From Actinomyces sp. (GTDB lineage: Bacteria; Actinomycetota; Actinomycetes; Actinomycetales; Actinomycetaceae), in assembly GCF_030530635.1 (NCBI RefSeq), contig NZ_JAUMUL010000047.1, positions 1 to 28,949 on the forward strand: a DNA stretch of 28,949 bases, read 5' to 3'. The notes under the pieces were generated by a model that had not been told where the DNA came from, did no database searches, and worked only from the letters and a program-made list of their open reading frames with translations. Below, piece by piece: positions 16,140 through 24,486 of the stretch (positions are counted from its first letter, which is position 1; the number at the start of each line of letters is the position of its first letter). The position numbers and the translations under genes were made by a program.

Positions 16140-17599
16140 CCCTCCGACGCCGTCATGTTCACGCACGCCGAGGCGGCCGCCGAGGTTCTGCCGTCCGAGC
16201 GCACGGCATAGACCTCGATACAGGTTTTTCCCGCGCGCGCAGGTATTTGTGCGGTGGTGGCCCTGGTGGCCTGCAGATCGGAGCCGCTCTCTCCGGCCAC
16301 GTCCTCACGGAACAGGAAGCTGCCGCCCCAGTCGGCCTCCGGCGCCTCCCAGGTGAATGTCACCGTCTCCCCGTCCTCGGACACCGAGCCGGCCAGATCA
16401 CGCGGCGGAGCCACGGACGACCCGAGCGGGTTCGCGCTGTTTGCGGGAGCATGCGTTGCGAAGGTGGCCACCGGCCGATTCTGCTGGGAGACGCGCGAGG
16501 TGATGACGGCGGCGGCTACCGCAGCCACGGTGACGAGCACCGCCAGCACCCCGATGAGCGCACGCGACCGCGGGGTACCGGTGTCGGCCTCCGCAGTGCC
16601 GTCCGTAACGCTTACCGCCGGATGAGACACGGGTTCCGCCACCGATTCGAAGACCCCCAGCCGGGTGGCGTTCGAGTCATCGGTCAGACCGTCACCGGCC
16701 CGCCCTACGTAATCGGGCTCGCCCGCGTCATGGAATAGATCGACGGCCGTCATCGGCAGATCCAACTCCGCCTCGACTTGTTGGAGGGCGCGCGCGAACG
16801 CCAGGGCGGAGGGGTAGCGACGGGCCGGGTCCTTGGACATGGCCACGTTCAGCACCCGGTACAGGGACGGGGGCGCGTCCTGACGTCCCAGCGGCGGCAG
16901 CGGGTTCTTGATGATCCGACGCGACATCTCGTACACGGAGTCCGATGCGTCCGGGATCTCGAACGGGCTGCGGCCGGTAAGCATGGCGTAGGTCGTCGCG
17001 GCCAGGGAGTAGACGTCGGAGGCGGGTTCGGCCGTGTGAGATCCCACCAGTTGCTCCGGCGGCGCCCACGGCACGCTCATGCCCCGCAGTTCGTCGGTCT
17101 CATCCCTGGGGCCGCTCATGGCGGAGATGCCGAAGTCCGACAGCACCGGGCGGCGGTAGGCGGTAAACAGGATGTTCGCGGGTTTGATGTCACGGTGCAC
17201 GATGCCGACCCGGTGAGCGGATTCGACCGCGCCGGCGATCTGAATGGTCGTGCTCAGTGCCTCGGCGACGCTGAGCGGACTGCGATGCAGCACCGTGGAC
17301 AGCTGCGGCGGCGGGCAGTACTCCATCACCAGGAACAGCCGGTCATCCGCGGCGGTGCCCGCACCGTAAATCGACAGGATCGCCGGGTGCGAGGACACTC
17401 GCGCCATGAGGTTGGCCTCGGACTCGAAGCGGGAGGCGGGGCCGCCCCCCACTCCGCAGTTCATCACCTTGACCGCGACCTCGCGCTGCGGCATGTGCTG
17501 CTCATAGAGGTAAACCCGCGAGTAGCCGCCGGCGCCCAGGTCGCGCAGATACGTGAAGCCCGGGATCAACGGCGGAGTGTCCTCGCGGTCGGCGCTCAC
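16136..17599 (-). CDS. Membrane Ser/Thr protein kinase with FN3-like ectodomain
   Basis: A 487-residue Hanks-type kinase. The kinase domain spans about residues 14-280: glycine loop GAGGYSRVY, Lys44 in VAVKVM, HRDIKPANI with catalytic Asp137 and Asn142, DFG at 155-157, and a WAPPEQ segment in place of the usual YMAPE. A 65-residue linker leads to one membrane helix (about 347-366) and an outer part of about 120 residues that reads as an FN3-like domain (PPRDLAGSV, VTFTWEAP, IEVYAV) with two cysteines. PASTA repeats, usual in PknB, are absent. This matches the cluster-associated kinase type rather than the cell-division PknB. Its GTG start lies in a GTGA overlap with the stop of the zinc-ribbon/FHA gene. 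Targets probably include cluster proteins; the FHA partners suggest this but do not prove it. Confidence 0.93.
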   Translation of the reverse strand: MSADREDTPPLIPGFTYLRDLGAGGYSRVYLYEQHMPQREVAVKVMNCGVGGGPASRFESEANLMARVSSHPAILSIYGAGTAADDRLFLVMEYCPPPQLSTVLHRSPLSVAEALSTTIQIAGAVESAHRVGIVHRDIKPANILFTAYRRPVLSDFGISAMSGPRDETDELRGMSVPWAPPEQLVGSHTAEPASDVYSLAATTYAMLTGRSPFEIPDASDSVYEMSRRIIKNPLPPLGRQDAPPSLYRVLNVAMSKDPARRYPSALAFARALQQVEAELDLPMTAVDLFHDAGEPDYVGRAGDGLTDDSNATRLGVFESVAEPVSHPAVSVTDGTAEADTGTPRSRALIGVLAVLVTVAAVAAAVITSRVSQQNRPVATFATHAPANSANPLGSSVAPPRDLAGSVSEDGETVTFTWEAPEADWGGSFLFREDVAGESGSDLQATRATTAQIPARAGKTCIEVYAVRSDGRTSAAASACVNMTASEG

Positions 17600-19020
17600 G
17601 GAAGATCCTCCAGCAGGAGTGACTGCCCATCACCCAGGTCGAGGATGTCTCCACTGCGCAACAGCACCGGCTCGGTGGAGGACATGCGCATCGGGGACAC
17701 TCCGTCGCGGCGCAGCACCGTGCCGTTGCTGGCGGAAAGGCTGCGCGCCAGCACCGACCACTCATCCAGCCGGATGAGCAGGTGGTTGCGGGAGATGACC
17801 CGCTCGGGGCTGGGCACGGTTATCAGTGCCGGGGCGGCCGCATCCAGCTCGGCAACGCCCTCGGCCGAGGGCTCACGGCCGACCAGTACCGGACGGTCCA
17901 GGAGCACCTCGCCGCCGGAGGAGACCCGCACGGTCCCCAGCGGCGGGCAGGGGATGATGCGGGCGGGCTGGGTCAGTTCCGCACCGCACTCCCGGCAGGT
18001 GACGTAGTTGGTGGGATTCGCGTGGCCGGAGGGGCAGATGACGGACAGGGCCATACGGGTGACCTCGGTATCCGGTACCTGGGTCTGGGCCGCCTGCTCC
18101 ACCCCGGAGGACTCGACGGCCTCCTCGGAAGAAGTCGGCAGCATGGCTCCGAGTTCCTCCACCAGATCAGCCGGAAGGTCGGCAACAGTCCAGCCGTCGT
18201 GATCGCCGGGACGCTCCTCCGACTGCGCGGCCGATGCCGGGGAGTCCTGGTCCTGCGGGACGGAGTCAGTCTCTGCAACGGCAGTCGCCTCGGGTACGGC
18301 CTCCGTTACCTGTGCGGTACCACTCGCATCGGCGTCGCCGGTCTCCGCGGGACTCGCTACCGGCTCCAGTTCAGGGACCGGCACCGGGCGCTGGACGACC
18401 GGCTCGGGGATCGCCGCCGGCTTCTCAGCGACCGGCTCGACCGGCTCAAGCGCCCGAACCCGCGCCGCAGCGGATGTCGGTGCCGCTTCCGGAACCGGCA
18501 CCGACTGCTCGGCAACCGGCTCGGACGTCTGCGCGGGCACCTCCGCGGGCGCCGGCCCCGCCGCCCCGTCCACGTCTCCCAGCTGCAGGAGTGCGGCCCT
18601 CACCACGGCGTCAACGGCCGGACGCAGCACGTCTCCGGCCGGTTCGGGTGCGGCCAGGACCACGGCGGGACTGCCGGGCAGGAAGGCCTCCATCCAGGTC
18701 GATACGGAGGTGGCGTCAAGGGGCTCCCCATCGATCCTCAGGGACGGAGACCCGCGCAGGGCCAGGTGGGTGCCCGTGTCACCGGTGAGTACAAGGGCGA
18801 AGTCGGGGATACGAGACAGCTGCCCACCGGCCCCCATCACCAGGCGGTCGAGGATGGCGGTCAGGCTGCCCTCCGGGGAGCGCAGGAGCCGCCACAACTG
18901 GTTCACCAGGTCCTCAGGAACCTCCCTGGGCAGCAGCAGCACCCCCCGGGGGGTAACGGCCGCAGTCCAGGTGCCTTCGGCCCACCGGGCCTCCCACTGA
19001 TTGCCGTGCGCTTCGGTCAC
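17596..19020 (-). CDS. Zinc-ribbon and FHA domain protein
   Basis: A 474-residue protein without membrane segments. The N-terminal 150 residues form a mixed alpha/beta region of unknown kind. A long low-complexity stretch rich in Pro, Glu, Val and Ala (about 170-300) follows. Then comes a zinc-ribbon-like motif, ICPSGHANPTNYVTCRECG (near residue 328), and a C-terminal FHA domain with GRE, SRNH and SNGT, the expected phosphothreonine-binding positions. GTG at 19020 is chosen because AAGGAG sits 6 nt upstream; an open frame extends to 19074 but lacks such a site. It is translationally coupled to the kinase gene downstream, so it is probably the kinase's cytoplasmic phospho-reader or adaptor. 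That role is inference. Confidence 0.85.
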   Translation of the reverse strand: MTEAHGNQWEARWAEGTWTAAVTPRGVLLLPREVPEDLVNQLWRLLRSPEGSLTAILDRLVMGAGGQLSRIPDFALVLTGDTGTHLALRGSPSLRIDGEPLDATSVSTWMEAFLPGSPAVVLAAPEPAGDVLRPAVDAVVRAALLQLGDVDGAAGPAPAEVPAQTSEPVAEQSVPVPEAAPTSAAARVRALEPVEPVAEKPAAIPEPVVQRPVPVPELEPVASPAETGDADASGTAQVTEAVPEATAVAETDSVPQDQDSPASAAQSEERPGDHDGWTVADLPADLVEELGAMLPTSSEEAVESSGVEQAAQTQVPDTEVTRMALSVICPSGHANPTNYVTCRECGAELTQPARIIPCPPLGTVRVSSGGEVLLDRPVLVGREPSAEGVAELDAAAPALITVPSPERVISRNHLLIRLDEWSVLARSLSASNGTVLRRDGVSPMRMSSTEPVLLRSGDILDLGDGQSLLLEDLP

Positions 19021-19260
19021 AAGTATCTCCTTAAACCGGTTCTTGATGGCGCCACGCCGACGGCGCTGCACCACCGCGAGTGTCTCACGAATGAAATCCG
19101 CCCCGGCCCGTATGAGCTACAGAGTCTGCAGCCAAGCCCCCGGGCAGCATACGAACCACGACTCCCGCAGCATAGGCGGGTCCACCCCCGGATGCACGCG
19201 AGACGGAATCGAATGCGTACCGGATGCGGGAGGGAATGTTCAACCAAACGAGCCAAGACG

Positions 19261-20013
19261 TCACCGCACCAGACATTCGGCATCACCGAAGTAGAGGCGA
19301 CGTCCCCGCTCCACGGTCCGCGCCTGACCGGGAGCCAGCCGGTGGACGCCGTCCGCGTCCTCGGCATGAGTGCCATTGGTGGAGTTCAGGTCGGTGACCC
19401 TGACGCCCTCCCGCAGCGGCTCCACCAGCGCATGCGTCCGCGACACCGACGGGTCGTCCAGAAACACGGGCAGCAGCCGGTCGGCGCAGCCCGGCACCGG
19501 ATCCGGTGCGCGACCGAGCACGGCAAGTTCCCTCACCGTCACCATCCGGCCGCTGACCGCCACCAGCTGCACAGTACTCATTCCCCGTTCCTTGGCCACG
19601 ACCACCGTCCCCGCCATGCGGTCATACCAGGTGCGTCGCCAACCGCCGTCGTCGACACCCGCAACCATCACCAGCGGAAGAATCCCGAATGTCGGCAGGG
19701 CCGCCAAGGCGAACAGGGCCGCGCGCCCGGCCGCCGCGCGGCCCGGAGCCTGCGTGGGCCTGACGGCGCGCCGCAGCCGCACCGAGGCCAGCACCTGTCC
19801 CGGGCTGGCCCCGGTGGCCCCCTGGAGCGCCATCATCAGCAAGGACACAGTCACCCCCACGGTCAGGCGCCCCGCGGGCGGCAACGGCACCAGGACCCCG
19901 GTTACCGCGATCACCGCGATGTCGATGCATCCGGCCAGCACGCGCCGAACCGGGGAGGCCGGGAGCGAAGCGGGGGCGGAGGTTGACACAAGCACAGCAT
20001 AGGGCTTGCGCAA
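19261..20013 (-). CDS. Second RDD-FHA membrane protein
   Basis: A protein of about 250 residues with an N-terminal RDD domain (VRRVLAGCIDIAVIAV, two to three hydrophobic helices, TWYDRMAGTVVV) and a C-terminal FHA domain (LGRAPD, SVSRTHALV, DLNSTNGTH). The order of domains repeats that of the protein at 14835-16070, but it is shorter because the low-complexity linker is missing. The frame opens with TTG at 20013. GTG codons at about 19995 and 19989 are alternatives, and none has a clear ribosome binding site, so the message may be leaderless. A 240-bp gap with no recognisable gene separates it from the zinc-ribbon/FHA gene. It starts 38 bp from the divergent unknown gene, so the two probably share a regulatory region. 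Confidence 0.85.
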   Translation of the reverse strand: MRKPYAVLVSTSAPASLPASPVRRVLAGCIDIAVIAVTGVLVPLPPAGRLTVGVTVSLLMMALQGATGASPGQVLASVRLRRAVRPTQAPGRAAAGRAALFALAALPTFGILPLVMVAGVDDGGWRRTWYDRMAGTVVVAKERGMSTVQLVAVSGRMVTVRELAVLGRAPDPVPGCADRLLPVFLDDPSVSRTHALVEPLREGVRVTDLNSTNGTHAEDADGVHRLAPGQARTVERGRRLYFGDAECLVR

Positions 20014-20051
20014 TCAGCTATATTGCACAGGCCTATTAAAGGAGTAGCACA
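20014..20051. promoter_or_regulatory. Divergent start region with strong RBS
   Basis: A 38-bp gap between divergent genes. AAAGGAG at 20038-20044 sits 7 nt before the ATG of the plus-strand gene. TATATT at 20019-20024 resembles a -10 element; TTGACA at 19983-19988 is present upstream but about 30 nt away, too far for standard spacing, so the promoter itself is uncertain. Confidence 0.4.
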
Positions 20052-20639
20052 ATGCAGATCGCCGTCATCCCGGATCCCGATTGCTGGGTCGTCATCCCAG
20101 AGTTCCCCCCGCCGGGCTGGGCGCGCACGGAGGCGCAGGCCCGTAGCCGACTGCTGGACATGACCGGCCCCCAGTGGCGTTCCGCCTTCGAGAACCTGCT
20201 GGAGGAGTTGCGCCGCACCGAACGGGGCACCTCGCTGGCGCGCCTGCTGCACGTGGGCGCGGGCGGCCACCAGATCTTCGCCGTCGACCTCAGCCTGGTG
20301 CGCGCCCAGGACGACGGCACCAAGGAGGGGCGCCGAGCAACTCAACGCCGGCTGCTCTTCGACCTGCTGCCCGAGACGGTGCAGCCGCAGCGGCTGCGTC
20401 CCGCTCCGAGGATGGCGGGATTCCAGGCCGTGTCAGACAGCCCTGATCCGGGGACCACCAACCGGCCCAGCGCGGTGGTGGTGCTGCGGATGGCGGGACT
20501 GCCGACGGTGCCGGTCGACCTGGTGATCCGGGCGTGGAAGGCCACGCCGGAGGTGGTCGCCTCGGCCCTGGACGACGTGGTCGCGCTGGGCGGCGCGGTG
20601 GCCCCGGTGGACGCCATTGCCGGTCCCGGCGGGCGCTGA
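20052..20639 (+). CDS. Conserved-looking protein of unknown function
   Basis: A 195-residue protein that I do not recognise. It has no membrane segment or signal peptide. The N-terminus (MQIAVIPDPDCWVVIPEFPPPGW) is followed by a helical stretch rich in charged residues, then a beta-rich part (HQIFAVDLSLV, then SAVVVLRMAGLPTVPVDLVIRA). An excellent ribosome binding site (AAAGGAG, 7 nt) and coding character that fits its neighbours support it as a real gene. It is transcribed away from the second RDD-FHA gene and sits at the edge of the kinase/FHA cluster, so it may belong to that system. It shows no PP2C phosphatase motif, so it is not the missing phosphatase in recognisable form. Confidence 0.75.
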   Translation: MQIAVIPDPDCWVVIPEFPPPGWARTEAQARSRLLDMTGPQWRSAFENLLEELRRTERGTSLARLLHVGAGGHQIFAVDLSLVRAQDDGTKEGRRATQRRLLFDLLPETVQPQRLRPAPRMAGFQAVSDSPDPGTTNRPSAVVVLRMAGLPTVPVDLVIRAWKATPEVVASALDDVVALGGAVAPVDAIAGPGGR

Positions 20640-20647
20640 GTCTCTTC

Positions 20648-20670
20648 CCCCCGCACCCCGGTCGCGGGGG
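20648..20670. terminator. GC-rich hairpin between convergent genes
   Basis: CCCCCGC (20648-20654) pairs exactly with GCGGGGG (20664-20670) around a 9-nt loop, lying between the unknown plus-strand gene and the ABC-F gene that converges on it. It could serve both directions. No T-run follows on either strand, so intrinsic termination is likely weak. Confidence 0.5.
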
Positions 20671-20705
20671 CACACCGCCTGGTAGAGCCCAATCGGCGAG
20701 GACGG

Positions 20706-22547
20706 CTAGGCCTCGGCCGCCTCGGCGGCCTGCAACCACTGGTTCTCCAACTCTTCGCGCTCAGCCTCGGCCCGCGTCAGCTGCCGGCCGAGTTCGGTCA
20801 GCTCCTCGACGTTCAGTTGCGCGGAGGCCTGTTCCATGCGCTGGTGCAACTCGTCGATGCGGCCGGTGGTCTTGTCCAGGCGGCGTTCAATGCCGGCGAG
20901 CTGTTTGCGGGCGGCATACAGTGCGGCGCCATCGGCTTGTCCCGTCGGCGCGGGCCGCCGGGACTGCTCCGGTGCGGCGTCCCGACGGCGCAGGCGCAGA
21001 TACTCATCCACTCCCCCCGGCAGGTCGCGGACGGTGCCATCGCCCAGCAGGGCGACCTGGCGGTCGGTGACGCGCTGAAGCAGGTAGCGGTCGTGCGAGA
21101 CGACCACGAGCGTGCCGGGGAAGGAGTCGAGCAGGTCCTCAACGGCGGTGAGCGTGTCGGTGTCCAGATCGTTGGTGGGCTCGTCCAGCAGCAGCACGTT
21201 GGGCTGCCCCATCAACAGTCGCAGCAGCTGCAGACGGCGCCGCTCCCCACCGGAGATCTCCCCCACGCGCGTCCAGGCACGGGCGCGGGTGAAACCGAGC
21301 CGCTCCACCAACTGGGCGGCGGTCAGCTCCTTCCCGCCCACCGTCACGCGCTCGCTGACCGCCGCTACGGCGTCGACCACGCGCATGTCCTTGAGAGGGT
21401 CGAGTTCATGCGTACTCTGCGAAAGGGTGGCCACCACCACGGTCTTGCCACGCGCCACCCGCCCGCGGGAGGGCTGCAGGCCGCCGTCAAGCAGCCGCAG
21501 CAGAGTCGTCTTGCCGGCACCGTTGACGCCGACCACGCCGACGCGCTCGCCCGGCGCGAGCCGCCAAGTCACCCGGTCCAGCACCCGGCGGCTACCGTCC
21601 CGGGCGCCGGAGGTCGGGAACTCAACACTCACGTCCTCCAGGTCGATGACTCGCCTGCCCAACCGGGCCGTGGCCATGGCGGTCAGTTCCACAGTGTCGC
21701 GGGGCGGCGGCACGTCGGCGATGAGGGCCTCGGCGGCATCGATACGGAACCGGGGCTTGGAGGTGCGAGCCGGGGCTCCGCGCCGCAGCCACGCCAATTC
21801 CTTGCGCAACAGGTTCTCACGTTTGGTGGCGGCTACCGCCGCCTGGCGGGCGCGCTCGGCGCGGGTCAGCACCCACGCGGCGTAACCGCCGTCATAGCTC
21901 TCCACCCGCCCGGGAATCTGAGGACGCTCACCACCGGGGTCGACCCCGGGCACGACCTCCCACACGTGAGTGCATACGGCGTCGAGGAACCAGCGGTCGT
22001 GGGTGACGGCAACCAGGGCGCCGGTGACGCGACGGCGGGAGAAACGGGCGGCCAGGTGGTGGGCGAGCCAGTCCACGCCCTCCACGTCCAGGTGGTTGGT
22101 GGGCTCGTCGAGGATGACGAGCTCGGCGTCGGCACTCAGGGCGGCGGCCAGGGCGACGCGGCGGCGCTGCCCTCCGGACAGGTCGGCGACGGCGGCGTCC
22201 AGGTCGAGGTCGGGCAGAAGGCCGGCGTGAATATCGCGAACCGTCGGGTCGGAGGCCCACTGGTGCTCGGGCGCACCGCCGTGTACGGCCGTGCGCACCG
22301 TGGCTCCCGGAGTGAAACGGTCGGCCTGAGTGAGCATGACGGCCCGGGCGTCCCCGGCACGGGTGACTCGCCCGTCATCCGGGGCACGGGTGCCGGCCAG
22401 CAGTGACAACAGCGTGGTTTTACCGGCGCCGTTCGGCCCGAGCACGCCAATACGATCCCCGTCGTTGATACCCAGGTCCACGTGATCGAGCAGTGTGCGC
22501 GGCCCAACGGTCACGCGGACGGATTCCACGCCGAGCAGATGTGCCAT
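20706..22547 (-). CDS. ABC-F family ATP-binding protein (Uup-like)
   Basis: A 613-residue soluble protein with two ABC ATPase domains in tandem and no membrane segments, the hallmark of ABC-F proteins, which act on ribosomes (translation factors or antibiotic protection) rather than in transport. Domain 1 has GPNGAGKTT, LSGGQRRR and LVILDEPTNHLD. Domain 2 has GVNGAGKTT, ISGGERRR and VLLLDEPTNDLD. The final 70 residues are a charged coiled coil (RKQLAGIERRLDKTTGRI), as in Uup-like members. The ATG at 22547 overlaps the ispE stop by one base (TGATG), so it is co-translated with ispE as the last gene of the run. An antibiotic-resistance role cannot be claimed from sequence. Housekeeping function is more likely given its location. 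Confidence 0.93.
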   Translation of the reverse strand: MAHLLGVESVRVTVGPRTLLDHVDLGINDGDRIGVLGPNGAGKTTLLSLLAGTRAPDDGRVTRAGDARAVMLTQADRFTPGATVRTAVHGGAPEHQWASDPTVRDIHAGLLPDLDLDAAVADLSGGQRRRVALAAALSADAELVILDEPTNHLDVEGVDWLAHHLAARFSRRRVTGALVAVTHDRWFLDAVCTHVWEVVPGVDPGGERPQIPGRVESYDGGYAAWVLTRAERARQAAVAATKRENLLRKELAWLRRGAPARTSKPRFRIDAAEALIADVPPPRDTVELTAMATARLGRRVIDLEDVSVEFPTSGARDGSRRVLDRVTWRLAPGERVGVVGVNGAGKTTLLRLLDGGLQPSRGRVARGKTVVVATLSQSTHELDPLKDMRVVDAVAAVSERVTVGGKELTAAQLVERLGFTRARAWTRVGEISGGERRRLQLLRLLMGQPNVLLLDEPTNDLDTDTLTAVEDLLDSFPGTLVVVSHDRYLLQRVTDRQVALLGDGTVRDLPGGVDEYLRLRRRDAAPEQSRRPAPTGQADGAALYAARKQLAGIERRLDKTTGRIDELHQRMEQASAQLNVEELTELGRQLTRAEAEREELENQWLQAAEAAEA

Positions 22548-23512
22548 CAGCCCACCATCCGAGCACCGGCTACGGGCGCGTCCGCACGCAGGGCCGCAGC
22601 AACCAGATCGGAGGCGTTCAAGACGTTGGCCACGCGGGCGGCGACCGTCGGATCCGGGGCGAGGGCGGCAACAGTGGGGCCGGATCCGGAGACGATGGCG
22701 CGCAGGGCACCGGCCGACTCGGCGAGCGCAATCACCTCCACCAGCTGCGGGCGCAGGTCCACGGCCGCCGGCTGCAGGTCGTTGTGCAGGGCGGCGGCCA
22801 GGGCACCGGCGTCCCCGTCACGCAGGGCGGAGGTGAGCGCCGTCGGCACCTCCGCAGGGGCGGCGGGGGCCGCAGCGAGTTCGTCGAAGCGGCGGAAGAC
22901 CGCGGGTGTGGAAAGGCCCTGCGCGGCGGTGGCAAACACCCAGTGGTAGGTGCCGCGTGCCATGAGCGGGGTGAGCCGGTCTCCCCGGCCATGTCCGACG
23001 GCGGTGGCGCCCACCAGGGGGAAGGGCACGTCCGCTCCCAGGCGGGCGGCCAGCTCGGCGAGCTCGGAGAGTGTCAGGCCGGTTCCCCATAGCGCATTGC
23101 AGGCCACCAGGGCGGCGGCGGCGTCGGCGGATCCTCCCGCCATGCCGCCGGCCACCGGCACGCGCTTGCGCAGCAGCAGGTCGACGCCGTCATCCACACC
23201 GGTGGCCTCGGCCAGCAGGGCGGCGGCGCGCACCGCCAGATTGGTGGCGTCGGTGGGGACGCGCGGATCGGGTAGGTCCAGGGTGACGGTGATGGTTCCA
23301 TGCAGGTCTGCGGCCTGGCGGCGGGCTGTGACAGTCTCAATCAGCCGGACGGCCTGGAAGACGGTGGCCAGAGGGTGGTAGCCGTCGGCGGCGGGGGCCC
23401 CCGCCGACAGGAACAGGTTGACCTTACCCGGGGCCTCCACGCGCACCTGGGTCAGCGTTCCGGAGCGGGCGGGCTGCGGGGCGGCCCCGGGGACGGCGTG
23501 CAGGGGATTCAT
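22547..23512 (-). CDS. ispE: 4-diphosphocytidyl-2-C-methyl-D-erythritol kinase
   Basis: GHMP kinase of the MEP pathway of isoprenoid synthesis; it phosphorylates CDP-methylerythritol with ATP. Its 321 residues are typical for Actinobacteria. Motifs: VEAPGKVNLFL with Lys30, DGYHPLATVFQ, the ATP-binding AGGMAGGSADAAAAL (about 121-135), and LGADVPF with the expected catalytic Asp161. The ATG at 23512 overlaps the rsmA stop (ATGA). The order rsmA-ispE-ABC-F ATPase, with tight overlaps, is common in Actinobacteria and supports one transcript. The isoprenoid product also supplies the undecaprenyl carrier used in envelope glycan synthesis. Confidence 0.95.
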   Translation of the reverse strand: MNPLHAVPGAAPQPARSGTLTQVRVEAPGKVNLFLSAGAPAADGYHPLATVFQAVRLIETVTARRQAADLHGTITVTLDLPDPRVPTDATNLAVRAAALLAEATGVDDGVDLLLRKRVPVAGGMAGGSADAAAALVACNALWGTGLTLSELAELAARLGADVPFPLVGATAVGHGRGDRLTPLMARGTYHWVFATAAQGLSTPAVFRRFDELAAAPAAPAEVPTALTSALRDGDAGALAAALHNDLQPAAVDLRPQLVEVIALAESAGALRAIVSGSGPTVAALAPDPTVAARVANVLNASDLVAAALRADAPVAGARMVG

Positions 23513-24486
23513 GGCTGGCTCCTGTTCGGCTGTGCGCCGGTCGCGCCCATCAACCGGACGGTGGGATTCGGAAGGGAGTCGACCTCTCCCAGGGCCTGGG
23601 CCAGGGCGGCGAAGGCCACCACATCCAGGTTCTCGCCGCGGGCGCCGGGGTCGATGCCGGCGGCGCGGGCCGCCGCCTCGGCCCGGTCGGTCCCGCCGGC
23701 AAGCGGGGCCAGGGCCCGGCGCAGGGTCTTACGGCGCTGGGCGAAGGCGGCGTCAACGACGGCGAAGGTCTGCTCGCGCGTGACGGTGGTGGGCGGAGGC
23801 TCGCGGCGGGTGAGGGTGACGATGGCGGAGTCGACGTTGGGGACCGGCCAGAACACGGTGCGGCCGATACGGGCGTCGCGACGGACGTGGCCGTACCAGG
23901 CGGCCTTGACGCTGGGCACGCCATAGGTGCGTGAGCCCGGGGCGGCGGCGAGCCGATCAGCCACTTCCGCCTGCACCATGATGGTGGCGGTACGCAGGTC
24001 GGGCAGGGCGGCGAGCACGTTGAGCAGGACGGGAACCGCCACGTTGTACGGCAGGTTGGCGACCAGCCTGGTGGGCGGCGCCCAGGCGGAGGCGCCGGCG
24101 GGCGGGACGGGGAGGGACTCGGGTCCGGTCAGGCTCATGGCGTCGGCGGCGAGCACCCCCAGGCGATCCACGGCGTCGGGCAGGCGGTCGGCCACGGTGA
24201 CCGGCAGCGCCTGGGCGAGCACGGGTTCTATCTCAACGGCGATCACCCGGGCGCCGGCCTGAAGCAGGGCAAGGGTCAGGGAGCCGAGCCCAGGACCTAC
24301 CTCGAGGACGGTCTCTTCCGGTTGCACACCCGCCAGACGCACGATGCGGCGAACGGTGCCGGCGTCATGAACGAAGTTTTGTCCGCGAGCCTTGGAGGGG
24401 CGCAGATTGAGCACTCGCGCCAGGCGCCTGATATCGGCCGGGCCGAGTAGGCCGGGGGCGTTGTCAGTAGGGTCGGGCTGCGGCAC
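23509..24486 (-). CDS. rsmA: 16S rRNA dimethyladenosine transferase (RsmA/KsgA)
   Basis: SAM-dependent enzyme that dimethylates two adjacent adenines in the 3' hairpin of 16S rRNA during small-subunit assembly. It has 325 residues. The SAM-binding motif VLEVGPGLGSLTLALL and the catalytic NLPYN motif are intact, preceded by the family's ARGQNFVHD. It starts with GTG at 24486. No good ribosome binding site is visible, and a strong hairpin overlaps the start codon (24486-24520), an unusual arrangement. It is followed by ispE with an ATGA overlap. Loss of this enzyme gives kasugamycin resistance in other bacteria. Confidence 0.95.
   Translation of the reverse strand: MPQPDPTDNAPGLLGPADIRRLARVLNLRPSKARGQNFVHDAGTVRRIVRLAGVQPEETVLEVGPGLGSLTLALLQAGARVIAVEIEPVLAQALPVTVADRLPDAVDRLGVLAADAMSLTGPESLPVPPAGASAWAPPTRLVANLPYNVAVPVLLNVLAALPDLRTATIMVQAEVADRLAAAPGSRTYGVPSVKAAWYGHVRRDARIGRTVFWPVPNVDSAIVTLTRREPPPTTVTREQTFAVVDAAFAQRRKTLRRALAPLAGGTDRAEAAARAAGIDPGARGENLDVVAFAALAQALGEVDSLPNPTVRLMGATGAQPNRSQP

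Noticed and set aside
19021..19260. Small minus-strand frame in the gap between FHA genes
   Set aside because: It has no ribosome binding site and no recognisable features; the gap seems to be non-coding leader sequence.
20706..22547. ABC-F gene as an antibiotic-resistance determinant
   Set aside because: It sits in a housekeeping operon after rsmA and ispE and has Uup-like coiled-coil architecture; nothing in the sequence points to ribosome protection against a drug.
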